From positions 1,798,001 to 1,862,000 of the forward strand of contig NZ_CP154608.1 of the NCBI RefSeq assembly GCF_039555325.1: a stretch of DNA of 64,000 bases, read 5' to 3'. This document shows positions 37,174 to 44,753 of the stretch, in pieces (the first letter of the stretch is position 1; every line of letters begins with the position of its first letter). The notes beneath the pieces are model-generated. The model was not told where the DNA came from. It saw only the letters and a list, made by a program, of their open reading frames with translations, and ran no database searches. This stretch comes from Sphingomicrobium sp. XHP0239 (GTDB taxonomy: Bacteria > Pseudomonadota > Alphaproteobacteria > Sphingomonadales > Sphingomonadaceae). The translations under genes and the position numbers were made by a program.

Positions 37174-39036
37174 ATGGATCTTTCAACGGGCAGCGAAGTC
37201 ACCACCGACGACGTCACCGTCTCGGAATCGAAGAAGGTCCACGAGCGCCGCTTCAAGATCGTCACCGACGAATCGCGCGATGCCAAGCTGACCGAGTTCG
37301 GCAAAGAAACGCTGAAGGATCGCTATCTCCTGCCGGGCGAAAGCTATCAGGATCTCTTCGCGCGCGTCGCGGCCGCCTATGCCGACGACCAGAAGCACGC
37401 CCAGCGCCTCTATGACGCCATCTCGAACCTTTGGTTCATGCCTGCCACCCCCGTCCTGTCGAACGGCGGCACCGGGCGCGGCCTTCCGATCAGCTGCTAT
37501 CTCAACAGCGTCGACGACAGCCTCGACGGCATCGTCGGTACCTGGAACGAGAATGTCTGGCTCGCCAGCAAGGGCGGCGGGATCGGCACCTATTGGGGCA
37601 GCGTGCGCGGCATCGGCGAACCGGTCGGTCTCAACGGCAAGACGTCCGGCATCATCCCGTTCGTGCGCGTCATGGACAGCCTGACGCTGGCGATCAGCCA
37701 AGGCTCGCTCCGCCGCGGATCGGCCGCCTGCTACCTCGACGTGTCGCACCCGGAGATCGAGGAATTCCTCGAAATCCGCAAACCGTCGGGCGATTTCAAT
37801 CGCAAGGCCCTGAACCTGCACCACGGCGTGCTCATCACCGATGAATTCATGGAAGCGGTGCGCGATGGCGCCGAGTTCGAACTGAAATCGCCGCGTGACG
37901 GTAGCGTGCGCGGCAAGGTCAATGCCCGCGCCCTGTTTCAGAAGCTGGTCGAGACCCGCTTGGCGACGGGCGAGCCCTATATCGTCTTCTCCGACACCGT
38001 GAACAATTCGATGCCCAAGCATCATCGCGATCTCGGCCTCAAGGTTTCGACCTCGAACCTGTGCTCGGAAATCACGCTGCCCACCGGTCGCGACCACCTC
38101 GGCGCGGACCGTACCGCCGTCTGCTGCCTGTCGAGCCTCAACCTCGAGGCATGGGACGAATGGAACGGCGACGACCAGTTCATCGAGGACGTCATGCGCT
38201 TCCTCGACAACGTGCTCTCCGACTATATCGCCCGCGCCCCAGACGAGATGGCGCGCGCCAAGTACAGCGCCGAACGCGAACGCTCGGTCGGCCTCGGCGT
38301 GATGGGCTTCCACAGCTTCCTTCAGGCGCGCAACATCCCGTTCGAAGGCGCCATGGCCAAGTCGTGGAACCTCAAGATCTTCAAGCATATCCGCGCACAG
38401 GTCGACGAGGCATCGATGATGCTCGCCACCGAACGCGGCCCCTGCCCCGACGCCGAGGACATGGGCGCGATGGAACGGTTCAGCTGCAAGATGGCGATCG
38501 CGCCGACCGCGTCGATCAGCATCATCTGCGGCGGTACCAGCGCCTGCATCGAGCCGATCCCCGCCAACATCTACACCCACAAGACGCTGTCGGGATCGTT
38601 CATCGTCAAGAACAAGTATCTCGAACGGCTGCTCGACGAGAAATCGAAGAACTCCGATCAGGTCTGGAATTCGATCCTAGAGAAGGACGGCAGCGTCCAG
38701 CACCTCGACTTCCTCAGCCCGGAAGAAAAGGCGAGCTTCCGCACCAGCTTCGAGATCGACCAGCGCTGGCTGCTCGAACTCGCGGGCGACCGCGCGGGCT
38801 TCATCGACCAGGCGCAGAGTCTCAATCTCTTCATCCCCGCCGATGTCGACAAGTGGGACCTGCTGATGCTCCACTTCCGTGCGTGGGAACTGGGTATCAA
38901 GTCGCTCTACTACCTGCGTTCGAAGTCGGTGCAGCGTGCCGGTTTCGCGGGCGGGGTCGAAAAGGACAATACGCCCGAGGCCGCCAAGTACGAGCTGCCG
39001 TCGACCGACTACGACGAATGCCTCGCGTGCCAGTAG
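37174..39036 (+). CDS. nrdA: Class I ribonucleotide reductase, large (alpha) subunit, without ATP-cone
   Basis: The 620-residue protein reduces ribonucleotides to deoxyribonucleotides. The paired active-site cysteines are in GLPISCYLNSVDD and AVCCLSSLNLEAW, and the thiyl-radical Cys is in TSNLCSEITLPT. The C-terminal shuttle pair is CLACQ at the end. The N-terminus starts directly with the ten-stranded-barrel lead-in (VHERRFKIVTDES) and has no ATP-cone domain, so overall dATP inhibition through an alpha-subunit cone is not expected. Transcription is probably under NrdR via the two boxes upstream; a strong terminator follows. Confidence 0.95.
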   Translation: MDLSTGSEVTTDDVTVSESKKVHERRFKIVTDESRDAKLTEFGKETLKDRYLLPGESYQDLFARVAAAYADDQKHAQRLYDAISNLWFMPATPVLSNGGTGRGLPISCYLNSVDDSLDGIVGTWNENVWLASKGGGIGTYWGSVRGIGEPVGLNGKTSGIIPFVRVMDSLTLAISQGSLRRGSAACYLDVSHPEIEEFLEIRKPSGDFNRKALNLHHGVLITDEFMEAVRDGAEFELKSPRDGSVRGKVNARALFQKLVETRLATGEPYIVFSDTVNNSMPKHHRDLGLKVSTSNLCSEITLPTGRDHLGADRTAVCCLSSLNLEAWDEWNGDDQFIEDVMRFLDNVLSDYIARAPDEMARAKYSAERERSVGLGVMGFHSFLQARNIPFEGAMAKSWNLKIFKHIRAQVDEASMMLATERGPCPDAEDMGAMERFSCKMAIAPTASISIICGGTSACIEPIPANIYTHKTLSGSFIVKNKYLERLLDEKSKNSDQVWNSILEKDGSVQHLDFLSPEEKASFRTSFEIDQRWLLELAGDRAGFIDQAQSLNLFIPADVDKWDLLMLHFRAWELGIKSLYYLRSKSVQRAGFAGGVEKDNTPEAAKYELPSTDYDECLACQ

Positions 39037-39064
39037 GATGCGCGGGCGCCTTACCCATAAGAAA

Positions 39065-39100
39065 AACGCCGCGCTAAGTCCGGCGCGGCGTTCTTCGTTT
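39065..39100 (+). terminator. Rho-independent terminator after nrdA
   Basis: A 10-bp stem (AACGCCGCGC at 39065-39074 with GCGCGGCGTT at 39083-39092) and 8-base loop are followed by CTTCGTTTT. It separates nrdA from nrdB transcription at least in part. Confidence 0.8.
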
Positions 39101-39143
39101 TGCAAACCTCGCCGACGTCATGTCGGGAGGGGGGCTGCGAGCC

Positions 39144-39170
39144 GGCGGGGCCTCCTGGAGGCTACCCGCC
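39144..39170. repeat. GC-rich two-tier hairpin between nrdA and DUF2171 gene
   Basis: GGCGGG (39144-39149) pairs with CCCGCC (39165-39170), and inside it CCTCC pairs with GGAGG around a single T. No T-run flanks it on either strand. Confidence 0.5.
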
Positions 39171-39193
39171 AGCGCGCCCCTGTTGGTCGCTGG

Positions 39194-39427
39194 TTACGAT
39201 CCGACCGTTCCGAGACCGGCAGGGATCCGCGCGGTTTCGTTGAGGTAGATACGATTGTCTTCCAGACGGTCGACATCGCTCAGCGGAATGAAGTGATGAC
39301 TATCATCGGCGGCGTCGGACTTGGTCAGCTTGATGCGGTCGTCCTCGACCCCATCGACGGTGCCGACATGCTGGCCCTTCGCGTCGGTGATTTCCATATG
39401 CTCTTTGATGCGTTGCTTCTCAAACAT
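39194..39427 (-). CDS. DUF2171 domain protein
   Basis: The 77-residue protein reads I..H....DAKGQHVGTVDGVEDDRIKLTKSD ending in DVDRLEDNRIYLNETA, the pattern of the DUF2171/PRC-barrel-like family of small proteins. A clear SD (GGAGA) precedes the ATG. It is on the opposite strand, inside the nrdA-nrdB interval. Function is unknown; such proteins are often stress-induced. Confidence 0.82.
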   Translation of the reverse strand: MFEKQRIKEHMEITDAKGQHVGTVDGVEDDRIKLTKSDAADDSHHFIPLSDVDRLEDNRIYLNETARIPAGLGTVGS

Positions 39428-39501
39428 GTTGGTATGTCTCCTTTTTTCTCTTCACCCTACCAACGGGCGAAGGGGGAGACACGCTCCGCGGTGGGCCGCG
39501 C

Positions 39502-39720
39502 ATGAGCCTCACTTCATCGCTCGTCATGCTGCTTGTCGGCGCGCTCGCCCTTATATCGGGGGTGTGGCTGTTGACCCGTCGGCCCGCTGACGCACCCGCC
39601 CGCTACCGCAACCGCATCGCCGGCGCGATGGCCGCCATGCTCGGCATCGCCCTCACCATCTTCGCATTGGGGCTCGGCGCGCTCTCGCCTGCCCCCACAA
39701 CCCAGGGAGAAACCCCATGA
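39502..39720 (+). CDS. Small two-helix membrane protein coupled to nrdB
   Basis: The 72-residue protein has two membrane helices (about residues 5-24 and 37-60) separated by a short basic loop (RRPADAPARYRNR). Its stop overlaps the nrdB start by ATGA, so translation is coupled to nrdB. No family was recognised. A role linked to nucleotide metabolism is only a guess from position. Confidence 0.6.
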   Translation: MSLTSSLVMLLVGALALISGVWLLTRRPADAPARYRNRIAGAMAAMLGIALTIFALGLGALSPAPTTQGETP

Positions 39721-40754
39721 GCCTTCTTCAAGCCCGCAAGACCTACAAGCCCTTCGAATATCCCTGGGCCTACGATTATTGGAAAAAGCAGCAGCAGGTC
39801 CACTGGATGCCCGAGGAAGTGCCGCTGGGCGAGGATTGCCGCGACTGGGCGCAGAAGCTCACCGATCACGAGCGCAACCTCCTGACGCAGATCTTCCGCT
39901 TCTTCACCCAGGCCGACGTCGAGGTGCAGGACTGCTACCACGAAAAATACGGCCGCATCTTCAAGCCGACCGAAGTGAAGATGATGCTCGCCGCCTTCTC
40001 CAACATGGAGACGATCCACATCGCGGCCTACAGCCACCTGCTCGACACCATCGGTATGCCCGAGAGCGAATATTCGGCCTTCCTCGACTACAAGGAAATG
40101 TCCGACAAGGCCGACTACATGAACGAGTTCGGCGTCGACACCGACGAGGACATCGCCAAGACGATCGCCATGTTCGGCGGCTTCACCGAGGGGCTGCAGC
40201 TGTTCGCCAGCTTCGCCATGCTGATGAACTTCCCGCGCTTCAACAAGATGAAGGGCATGGGACAGATCGTCAGCTGGTCGGTGCGCGATGAAAGCCTCCA
40301 CTGCGAGGGCATCATCCGCCTGTTCCACGAATTCGTGTCGGAACGCGACTGCCTGACCCCCGCCGTGCGCGACGAGATCGTCGACATGTGCCAGAAGGTC
40401 GTCCGGCTCGAGGACAATTTCATCGACCTCGCGTTCGAACTCGGCCCCGTCGAGGGCATGACGCCCAAGGATATCAAGAAGTATATCCGCTACATCGCCG
40501 ACTGGCGCCTCAGCCAGCTGGGCTTCAAGCCCATCTACATGGTCGAGGAACACCCCCTCCCCTGGCTCGCCCCGCTGCTGAACGGTGTCGAGCACGCCAA
40601 CTTCTTCGAAACCCGCGCGACCGAATATTCGAAGGGCGCCACCAAGGGCGACTGGAACACGGTGTGGGACAATTTCGACAGCCGCCAGAAAGCGAAGATC
40701 GCAAAGGCGGACGACGAGGGCGACGAGGCGCTGGCGGATATGTTCGCGAAGTAG
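39717..40754 (+). CDS. nrdB: Class I ribonucleotide reductase, small (beta) subunit
   Basis: The 345-residue protein carries the ligands of a di-metal site: Asp in TQADVEVQD, Glu and His in NMETIHIAAYSH, Glu in FTEGLQLFASF, and Glu/His in VRDESLHCEGI. The tyrosyl-radical candidate is the Tyr of IAAYSHL. It generates the radical passed to NrdA. It has no C-terminal ATP-cone. The start is the ATG at 39717, overlapping the small upstream membrane protein gene. A low-GC reverse transcriptase island begins right behind its stop. Confidence 0.94.
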   Translation: MSLLQARKTYKPFEYPWAYDYWKKQQQVHWMPEEVPLGEDCRDWAQKLTDHERNLLTQIFRFFTQADVEVQDCYHEKYGRIFKPTEVKMMLAAFSNMETIHIAAYSHLLDTIGMPESEYSAFLDYKEMSDKADYMNEFGVDTDEDIAKTIAMFGGFTEGLQLFASFAMLMNFPRFNKMKGMGQIVSWSVRDESLHCEGIIRLFHEFVSERDCLTPAVRDEIVDMCQKVVRLEDNFIDLAFELGPVEGMTPKDIKKYIRYIADWRLSQLGFKPIYMVEEHPLPWLAPLLNGVEHANFFETRATEYSKGATKGDWNTVWDNFDSRQKAKIAKADDEGDEALADMFAK

Positions 40755-40794
40755 GGGCTTGCCTTAACTCGTCGAATTAATTAAAAGTAATTTG

Positions 40795-41048
40795 CCCTTC
40801 CAAATTGGGGGAAGGGAGAAGTGGTAACTCCTGTCAATCGTTAATTCGTAGACTTGTAGCAACAGCGCCGCTAGCTCATAGAGCCAGATGGTCAAACTGC
40901 ACCAGATGCCTACTTCATCATTATAGCGCATCGCGTAAATTTGCGGTACGAGAGCGTAGGAATGGCTTAGCCAGATATTTCTACTCAATCGGATATCGTT
41001 GGTTCCGGGAGTGACAAAGTGGTGGACGCGAAACCCGTGCACTCCCGG
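40795..41048 (+). ncRNA. Candidate structured ncRNA (DRT2-type template) upstream of the reverse transcriptase
   Basis: The 304 bases between nrdB and the RT start hold no recognisable protein gene and are AT-richer than the surroundings (27 G+C of 60 at 40921-40980; 40 of 60 just before, at 40681-40740). Two clear hairpins bound the region: CCCTTCC/GGAAGGG at 40795-40816 with an 8-base loop, and a 9-bp stem CCGGGAGTG/CACTCCCGG at 41005-41013 and 41040-41048, ending 10 bases before the RT ATG. A weak promoter TTGCCT-N17-TAAAAG at 40759-40787 could drive it. A + strand frame stays open from 40781 to 41011. True ends are unknown; the limits given are those of the hairpins. Confidence 0.45.
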
Positions 41049-41058
41049 ACTTGCTATA

Positions 41059-42348
41059 ATGAGAATTAAGAAGCTTGGCGGGTGGTTTCGACAACGCCAT
41101 TACCCACACTTTGATTATCCTATTGGTTACGAGACGGCCAAGCAGTTTGCTTGCGTACCTTCTAACGTGGCGCGTCATTCGTTTCTTCCCCTTATAGGCT
41201 ACACTGATAGTCGAAGGACTTTCAAAACGGATAACTCCAATAAGGCGATCGTACGGCGTAAGCGGCCTCGAAAAGTCGGCGTAAAAGCCCGTGAGATAAA
41301 GTATGCGGCCCACCGAGACGCTGCGATCTATGCGTTTTACGCCTACAAGCTGCAATTGCAGTACGAAGATTGGCTTGGTCGCAATGATCTTCAGAGAGCC
41401 GTCCTGGGGTATAGAAGCGGTCTAGGATCAAATGTTGATATGGCGGCTGATGCCTTTGCTGAAATTTCAGCACGAGGGCAGTGCACAGTGATGTGCTTCG
41501 ACATATCTGATTTCTTTCCTTCAATAAGTCATTTTGAGTTAAAGTGTGCGCTTCGTGAAGTATTGCAAACCGAGGAGCTCACGCTTGATTGGTTTAACGT
41601 ATTCAAAAGCATAGTCCGGCATAACTGGGTAGATCTGAAGCAGATCAGTATTCCTCTAGGATTTAAACCGACGGACCCGCCTTCCCCACTCGTCGATGAC
41701 ATCGGGCCGGCTCTTGAGACATTACGAGGTGCCAAACTCATTCATAGCAATTCGATGAAAAGAAATGGAATTCCGCAAGGTCTACCCATTTCAGCAGTTT
41801 TTGCGAATGTTGCGATGGCCGAATTCGACAAGAAGATTCAGGCATGGGTCGCTGCAAATGATGCCAGTTACCGGCGCTACTCCGATGACATTATGATAAT
41901 TTGCAATCCGGACGCAGAAGCCGACGCTGAACACGTCGTGACACGCGCGGCGGGCTCCCACAGTGGGCTAGTGATTAACCCCGATAAGACCGAAGTCAGC
42001 CGGTTTACCCACCATCAGGGCGACCTTGCCGTCGATAAACCAGTCACATACCTCGGCTTCACGTTTGATGGACAGCGTGTCCTACTTCGCGCCCGAACTT
42101 TGTCGAGATACTATCGGCGCATGACCTACGCAGTTCGGGGAACAATTCGTGGAGCTGCGCGGAAAGGCCAACCTGCTCACAAAGCTTACAGGCGCAAATT
42201 ATATAGAGACATCTCACATTTGGGTAAGCAGAACTTCTATTCGTATGCGTCTCGTGCCGACAAGAAGTTTGTGAATTCCGGAGTGAAAAGACAACTTCGA
42301 AACCACTTCAAAATCCTGCTTCGGAAACTTGCCAACCGTGGACGCTAA
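41059..42348 (+). CDS. Defence-type reverse transcriptase, DRT2-like (UG family)
   Basis: The first ATG (41059) gives 429 residues; in-frame sequence back to 40999 would run through a hairpin and is less likely. RT motifs are complete: CFDISDFFPSI (Asp148), GIPQGLPIS at 237-245, YSDD at 274-277 and YLGF at 331-334. An N-terminal block (HYPHFDYPIG, then REIKYAAHRDAAIYAFYAY at ~78-96 and GSNVDMAADAF) precedes them, a layout I associate with stand-alone antiviral RTs, best DRT2. There is no maturase, endonuclease or CRISPR-linked domain, and no retron VTG motif. GC is far below that of its neighbours (28 of 60 at 41101-41160), indicating transfer. Alternatives are another UG class such as DRT9, or an unplaced RT. 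Confidence 0.8.
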   Translation: MRIKKLGGWFRQRHYPHFDYPIGYETAKQFACVPSNVARHSFLPLIGYTDSRRTFKTDNSNKAIVRRKRPRKVGVKAREIKYAAHRDAAIYAFYAYKLQLQYEDWLGRNDLQRAVLGYRSGLGSNVDMAADAFAEISARGQCTVMCFDISDFFPSISHFELKCALREVLQTEELTLDWFNVFKSIVRHNWVDLKQISIPLGFKPTDPPSPLVDDIGPALETLRGAKLIHSNSMKRNGIPQGLPISAVFANVAMAEFDKKIQAWVAANDASYRRYSDDIMIICNPDAEADAEHVVTRAAGSHSGLVINPDKTEVSRFTHHQGDLAVDKPVTYLGFTFDGQRVLLRARTLSRYYRRMTYAVRGTIRGAARKGQPAHKAYRRKLYRDISHLGKQNFYSYASRADKKFVNSGVKRQLRNHFKILLRKLANRGR

Positions 42349-42490
42349 ATCTTAGGCGAGAACGGGGTCAGGGCGGCCTGACCCCGTCGGTCCTGTCTCG
42401 CTGAAGCGAGCAGGCCGTCCGCGGTTCGGCATCTCTCGGATAGGCCGCGCTCGCTTCGCTCCGCTTGTCCTATCCTCGGTGCCTCGCCTC
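42349..42490. repeat. Three consecutive inverted repeats at the right edge of the RT island
   Basis: Within 142 bases there are three strong hairpins. The first is ACGGGGTCAGG/CCTGACCCCGT at 42362-42387 (11 bp, 4-base loop). The second is CCTG-T-CTCGCT/AGCGAG-CAGG at 42392-42414 (10 pairs with one bulge, 2-base loop). The third is GGATAGG/CCTATCC at 42438-42475, which also encloses short CGCTCGCTTCGCTCCGC repeats. None has a T-run. They could terminate convergent transcription or mark the island boundary. Confidence 0.7.
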
Positions 42491-43321
42491 CTACTCCGCC
42501 GCAAGCGCTCCCGGCGGACCGACCCGCTGCGGCGTCTTGCCCGCTTGCCAGCCGAGCCAGCTCGCCGCCGCCCCTGCGACAAATCCCATCGCCAGCGCCA
42601 TCGGCGTTCCTAGTCCTGCGAAGGCGACCACCCAGCTGTCGAGATCGACCAGGTAATAGCCGACGCTCATCAGCACCATCTGCGCGATGATGAAGGCGGC
42701 GACCACGGCAAAGGCGTTGCTCCGCTCCCGCGCCCGCCACCACAGCACCAGCGCCAGCGCGACCATCATCGCATCGGTGATCATGATCGTGTGGAGGATG
42801 TTGGCAAAGTCCGCCGGTCCTTCGATCCTGAAGAAGGGAATATTGTTGCCGATCGCACGGCTCGCTGGGCTTTCGAACAGGATCATCGGGGTGCCCAGCA
42901 GATAGGCCGAATGCGCCCACACCTTCCGCCGATGTTTCAGTGCATTGTAATAGAGCACCAGATAGGCGCCGATCGCGGGCCACAGGCCGAGGAAGAAGGT
43001 ATCGCCATAAAGCGCGATGAACGGATCGCCCCCCGCGACCACGCGCTCCGCATTGACCATCCCGATGCCCATCAGCCCCATGGTCAGGAAGGGGAAGAGG
43101 TAAAGGCTCGATTGCCCCGTGGCCCGGTGCAGCGCGCGCTTCTTGTGATGGATCGACCAGCTTTGCGTCGCGACCATGATCACCCACACCGTCGCGACGG
43201 CGCCGTGCAGGTGGAATTCCCACCGCGCGCTCCCCGCCTGGCTCCAGTAGCTCGGCCAGAAGCCCAGCAGGATAACCCCCAGGCAGGCCAGCACCCACCA
43301 ATGCGCGTGACGATAAGGCAT
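42491..43321 (-). CDS. Hypothetical multi-pass membrane protein
   Basis: The ATG at 43321 (MPYRHAHWW) gives 276 residues with about seven to eight hydrophobic helices. Conserved-looking His residues lie near helix ends (FHLHGAVATVWVIMVATQSW, IHHKKRALHRATGQ, NILHTIMI), suggesting haem or metal binding. No family was identified with certainty. It is convergent with the RT gene. Confidence 0.65.
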   Translation of the reverse strand: MPYRHAHWWVLACLGVILLGFWPSYWSQAGSARWEFHLHGAVATVWVIMVATQSWSIHHKKRALHRATGQSSLYLFPFLTMGLMGIGMVNAERVVAGGDPFIALYGDTFFLGLWPAIGAYLVLYYNALKHRRKVWAHSAYLLGTPMILFESPASRAIGNNIPFFRIEGPADFANILHTIMITDAMMVALALVLWWRARERSNAFAVVAAFIIAQMVLMSVGYYLVDLDSWVVAFAGLGTPMALAMGFVAGAAASWLGWQAGKTPQRVGPPGALAAE

Positions 43322-43683
43322 GACGACGGCTCCCCCCAAGCGTTCGGAAAACTAACCTATCGCAACTTTTTAACGTCGTCCACCCGACATTGAGAAGGTG
43401 CAGAAGCGCGCGTCGCGACCGGCGCTGTCCTACACGCCCCCGATCTGCCATCGTCCTTCCGATGACCGCCCTCTACAGCCGCCCGGCCGCCGCACTCCGC
43501 TTCGACGCTGGCCTTGCGGGGAAGGCGAACGGGGCCGGACGTAGCGTGACCTTCGTGAACTTCCACGGCTGGCCCCGCACGCCTCACCCCACCATCGACT
43601 CGCCTCGCCCCGCTGCCCGCAACGCCCAGAGTCCGCGCGCCGTTCTCCCCGCGAAACGATTCACAGCGAAGGAGACCCCGTTC
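43322..43683. other. 362-base gene-free region
   Basis: An in-frame extension of the next gene runs back to 43390 but reads as low-complexity Arg/Pro sequence with no SD, so I do not accept it. I see no RNA gene, repeat or clear promoter here. Confidence 0.55.
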
Positions 43684-43905
43684 ATGGCCGACAACATCTG
43701 GTGCACCCCCCATTCCGACGGCTGGCAGGTCAAGCGCGCCGGCGCGACCCGCGCCTCCAGCGTCCACGACACGCAGGAAGACGCTTGGGACGAGGCACGC
43801 CGCATGGGCCGCGCCGACGAGGTCGAAGTCTTTCTTCAGGGCGAAGACGGCCAGATCCGCGAGCGCCACACCTACGGTCACGACCCCGTGCGCCACCCCG
43901 GTTGA
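43684..43905 (+). CDS. DUF2188 domain protein
   Basis: The ATG at 43684 with a good SD (GAAGGAGA) gives 73 residues. WCTPHSDGWQVKRAGATRAS, then DTQEDAWDEARRMGR and ERHTYGHDPVRHPG match the DUF2188 family of small cytosolic proteins (Trp-x-Val-Lys start, YGxDP end). Function is unknown. Its last 28 bases overlap the convergent membrane protein gene. Confidence 0.82.
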   Translation: MADNIWCTPHSDGWQVKRAGATRASSVHDTQEDAWDEARRMGRADEVEVFLQGEDGQIRERHTYGHDPVRHPG

Positions 43906-44687
43906 TCGTTCGCGGCCTTCGGCGAGGACGGACCGGAACGTCGGGTGGCACGTCCCGCCGCCCCGGTCGCCTCGCACCCGCGAAACCGGATCGTAATTTC
44001 GGTTCCCGCCCGCCCCAGCCGCGCCACCAGCGCGTGCAGGAAGGCGAGCGTACCCGCAAATTCCAGCCCCTCCTCGATCGCGGTCGACAGCGCATAGAGC
44101 CGGCTGCGCCCCGCCACCGCTTCGTCGATCGCTCCGTTCATCATCTCCACCCCGATCGCGCCCGACAGGAACAGGATCGCCGCCAGCGCAAAGGGACCGC
44201 GCGTCTTCGCATCCAGCCGAAAGAACCAGCGCCCCAGCACGACCCCCAGCAGCAGCACCGCGGGGATGCCGACCAGCACCCAGCTGTAATGCACCAACCC
44301 GCCCCACTCCCCAACCGCGGGCACCAGCGCTTCCAGCACCTTGCCCGACAGTTCGTGCAGCATCGCCACCTCGTCGAGTGCCAGCACCGCGAACACCCCG
44401 GCCAGCAGCCACCATGCGCCCGCCTTGTGCCCCCGCAATTCTTCCGCCCGCGCACTCGCGGCAAGCAGGACCGCGCATCCCGCCAGCAGCGTCGCGGCTA
44501 GGAAGGTCGGCACGCTGGTATCGGTCGCCAGCGACAGGCGCTGCAACACGCGCTCCGTCGTCTCGCCGGGGTAGGTGGTCAGAGCCAGATCCGCACCCGC
44601 CCCCACCAGCACCACCGCGATCACGACCGGCGCGACGACGCGAAGCACCATTCGCGGATCGAGGGAAAGGGAGAAGGTCGGGCTCAT
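43878..44687 (-). CDS. Hypothetical membrane protein
   Basis: The 269-residue protein has about six hydrophobic helices and the motif VLALDEVAMLHELSGKVLEAL, with paired acidic and His residues. A second acidic cluster, GVEMMNGAIDEAVAG and STAIEEGLEFAGT, lies near the C-terminal helices. The pattern is like that of other uncharacterised multi-pass proteins with buried charges. The hydrophilic C-terminal tail overlaps the DUF2188 gene by 28 bases. Confidence 0.65.
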   Translation of the reverse strand: MSPTFSLSLDPRMVLRVVAPVVIAVVLVGAGADLALTTYPGETTERVLQRLSLATDTSVPTFLAATLLAGCAVLLAASARAEELRGHKAGAWWLLAGVFAVLALDEVAMLHELSGKVLEALVPAVGEWGGLVHYSWVLVGIPAVLLLGVVLGRWFFRLDAKTRGPFALAAILFLSGAIGVEMMNGAIDEAVAGRSRLYALSTAIEEGLEFAGTLAFLHALVARLGRAGTEITIRFRGCEATGAAGRATRRSGPSSPKAANDQPGWRTGS

Positions 44688-44753
44688 GGCAACGCTCGCA
44701 AGGGCGGGAGCCGTCGTTGAACCACATTCGCATCCGCACCGCTTTGATGGACG

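Noticed and set aside
40882..40976. Direct repeat AGCCAGAT 87 bases apart in the leader
   Set aside because: A single repeated 8-mer is expected by chance in about 300 bases.
40862..41016. Two ACA triplets as template-jumping boundaries of a DRT2 ncRNA
   Set aside because: They are the only two ACA in the leader but lie 152 bases apart, not a multiple of three, so a continuous frame would be lost. I do not assign template ends.
41059..42348. Retron, group II intron or DGR reverse transcriptase
   Set aside because: No retron VTG motif, no intron maturase or endonuclease domain, no template/variable repeat or accessory gene seen nearby.
43390..43683. N-terminal extension of the DUF2188 gene
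   Set aside because: Low-complexity Arg/Pro sequence without SD; the ATG at 43684 has a strong SD and matches the family length.
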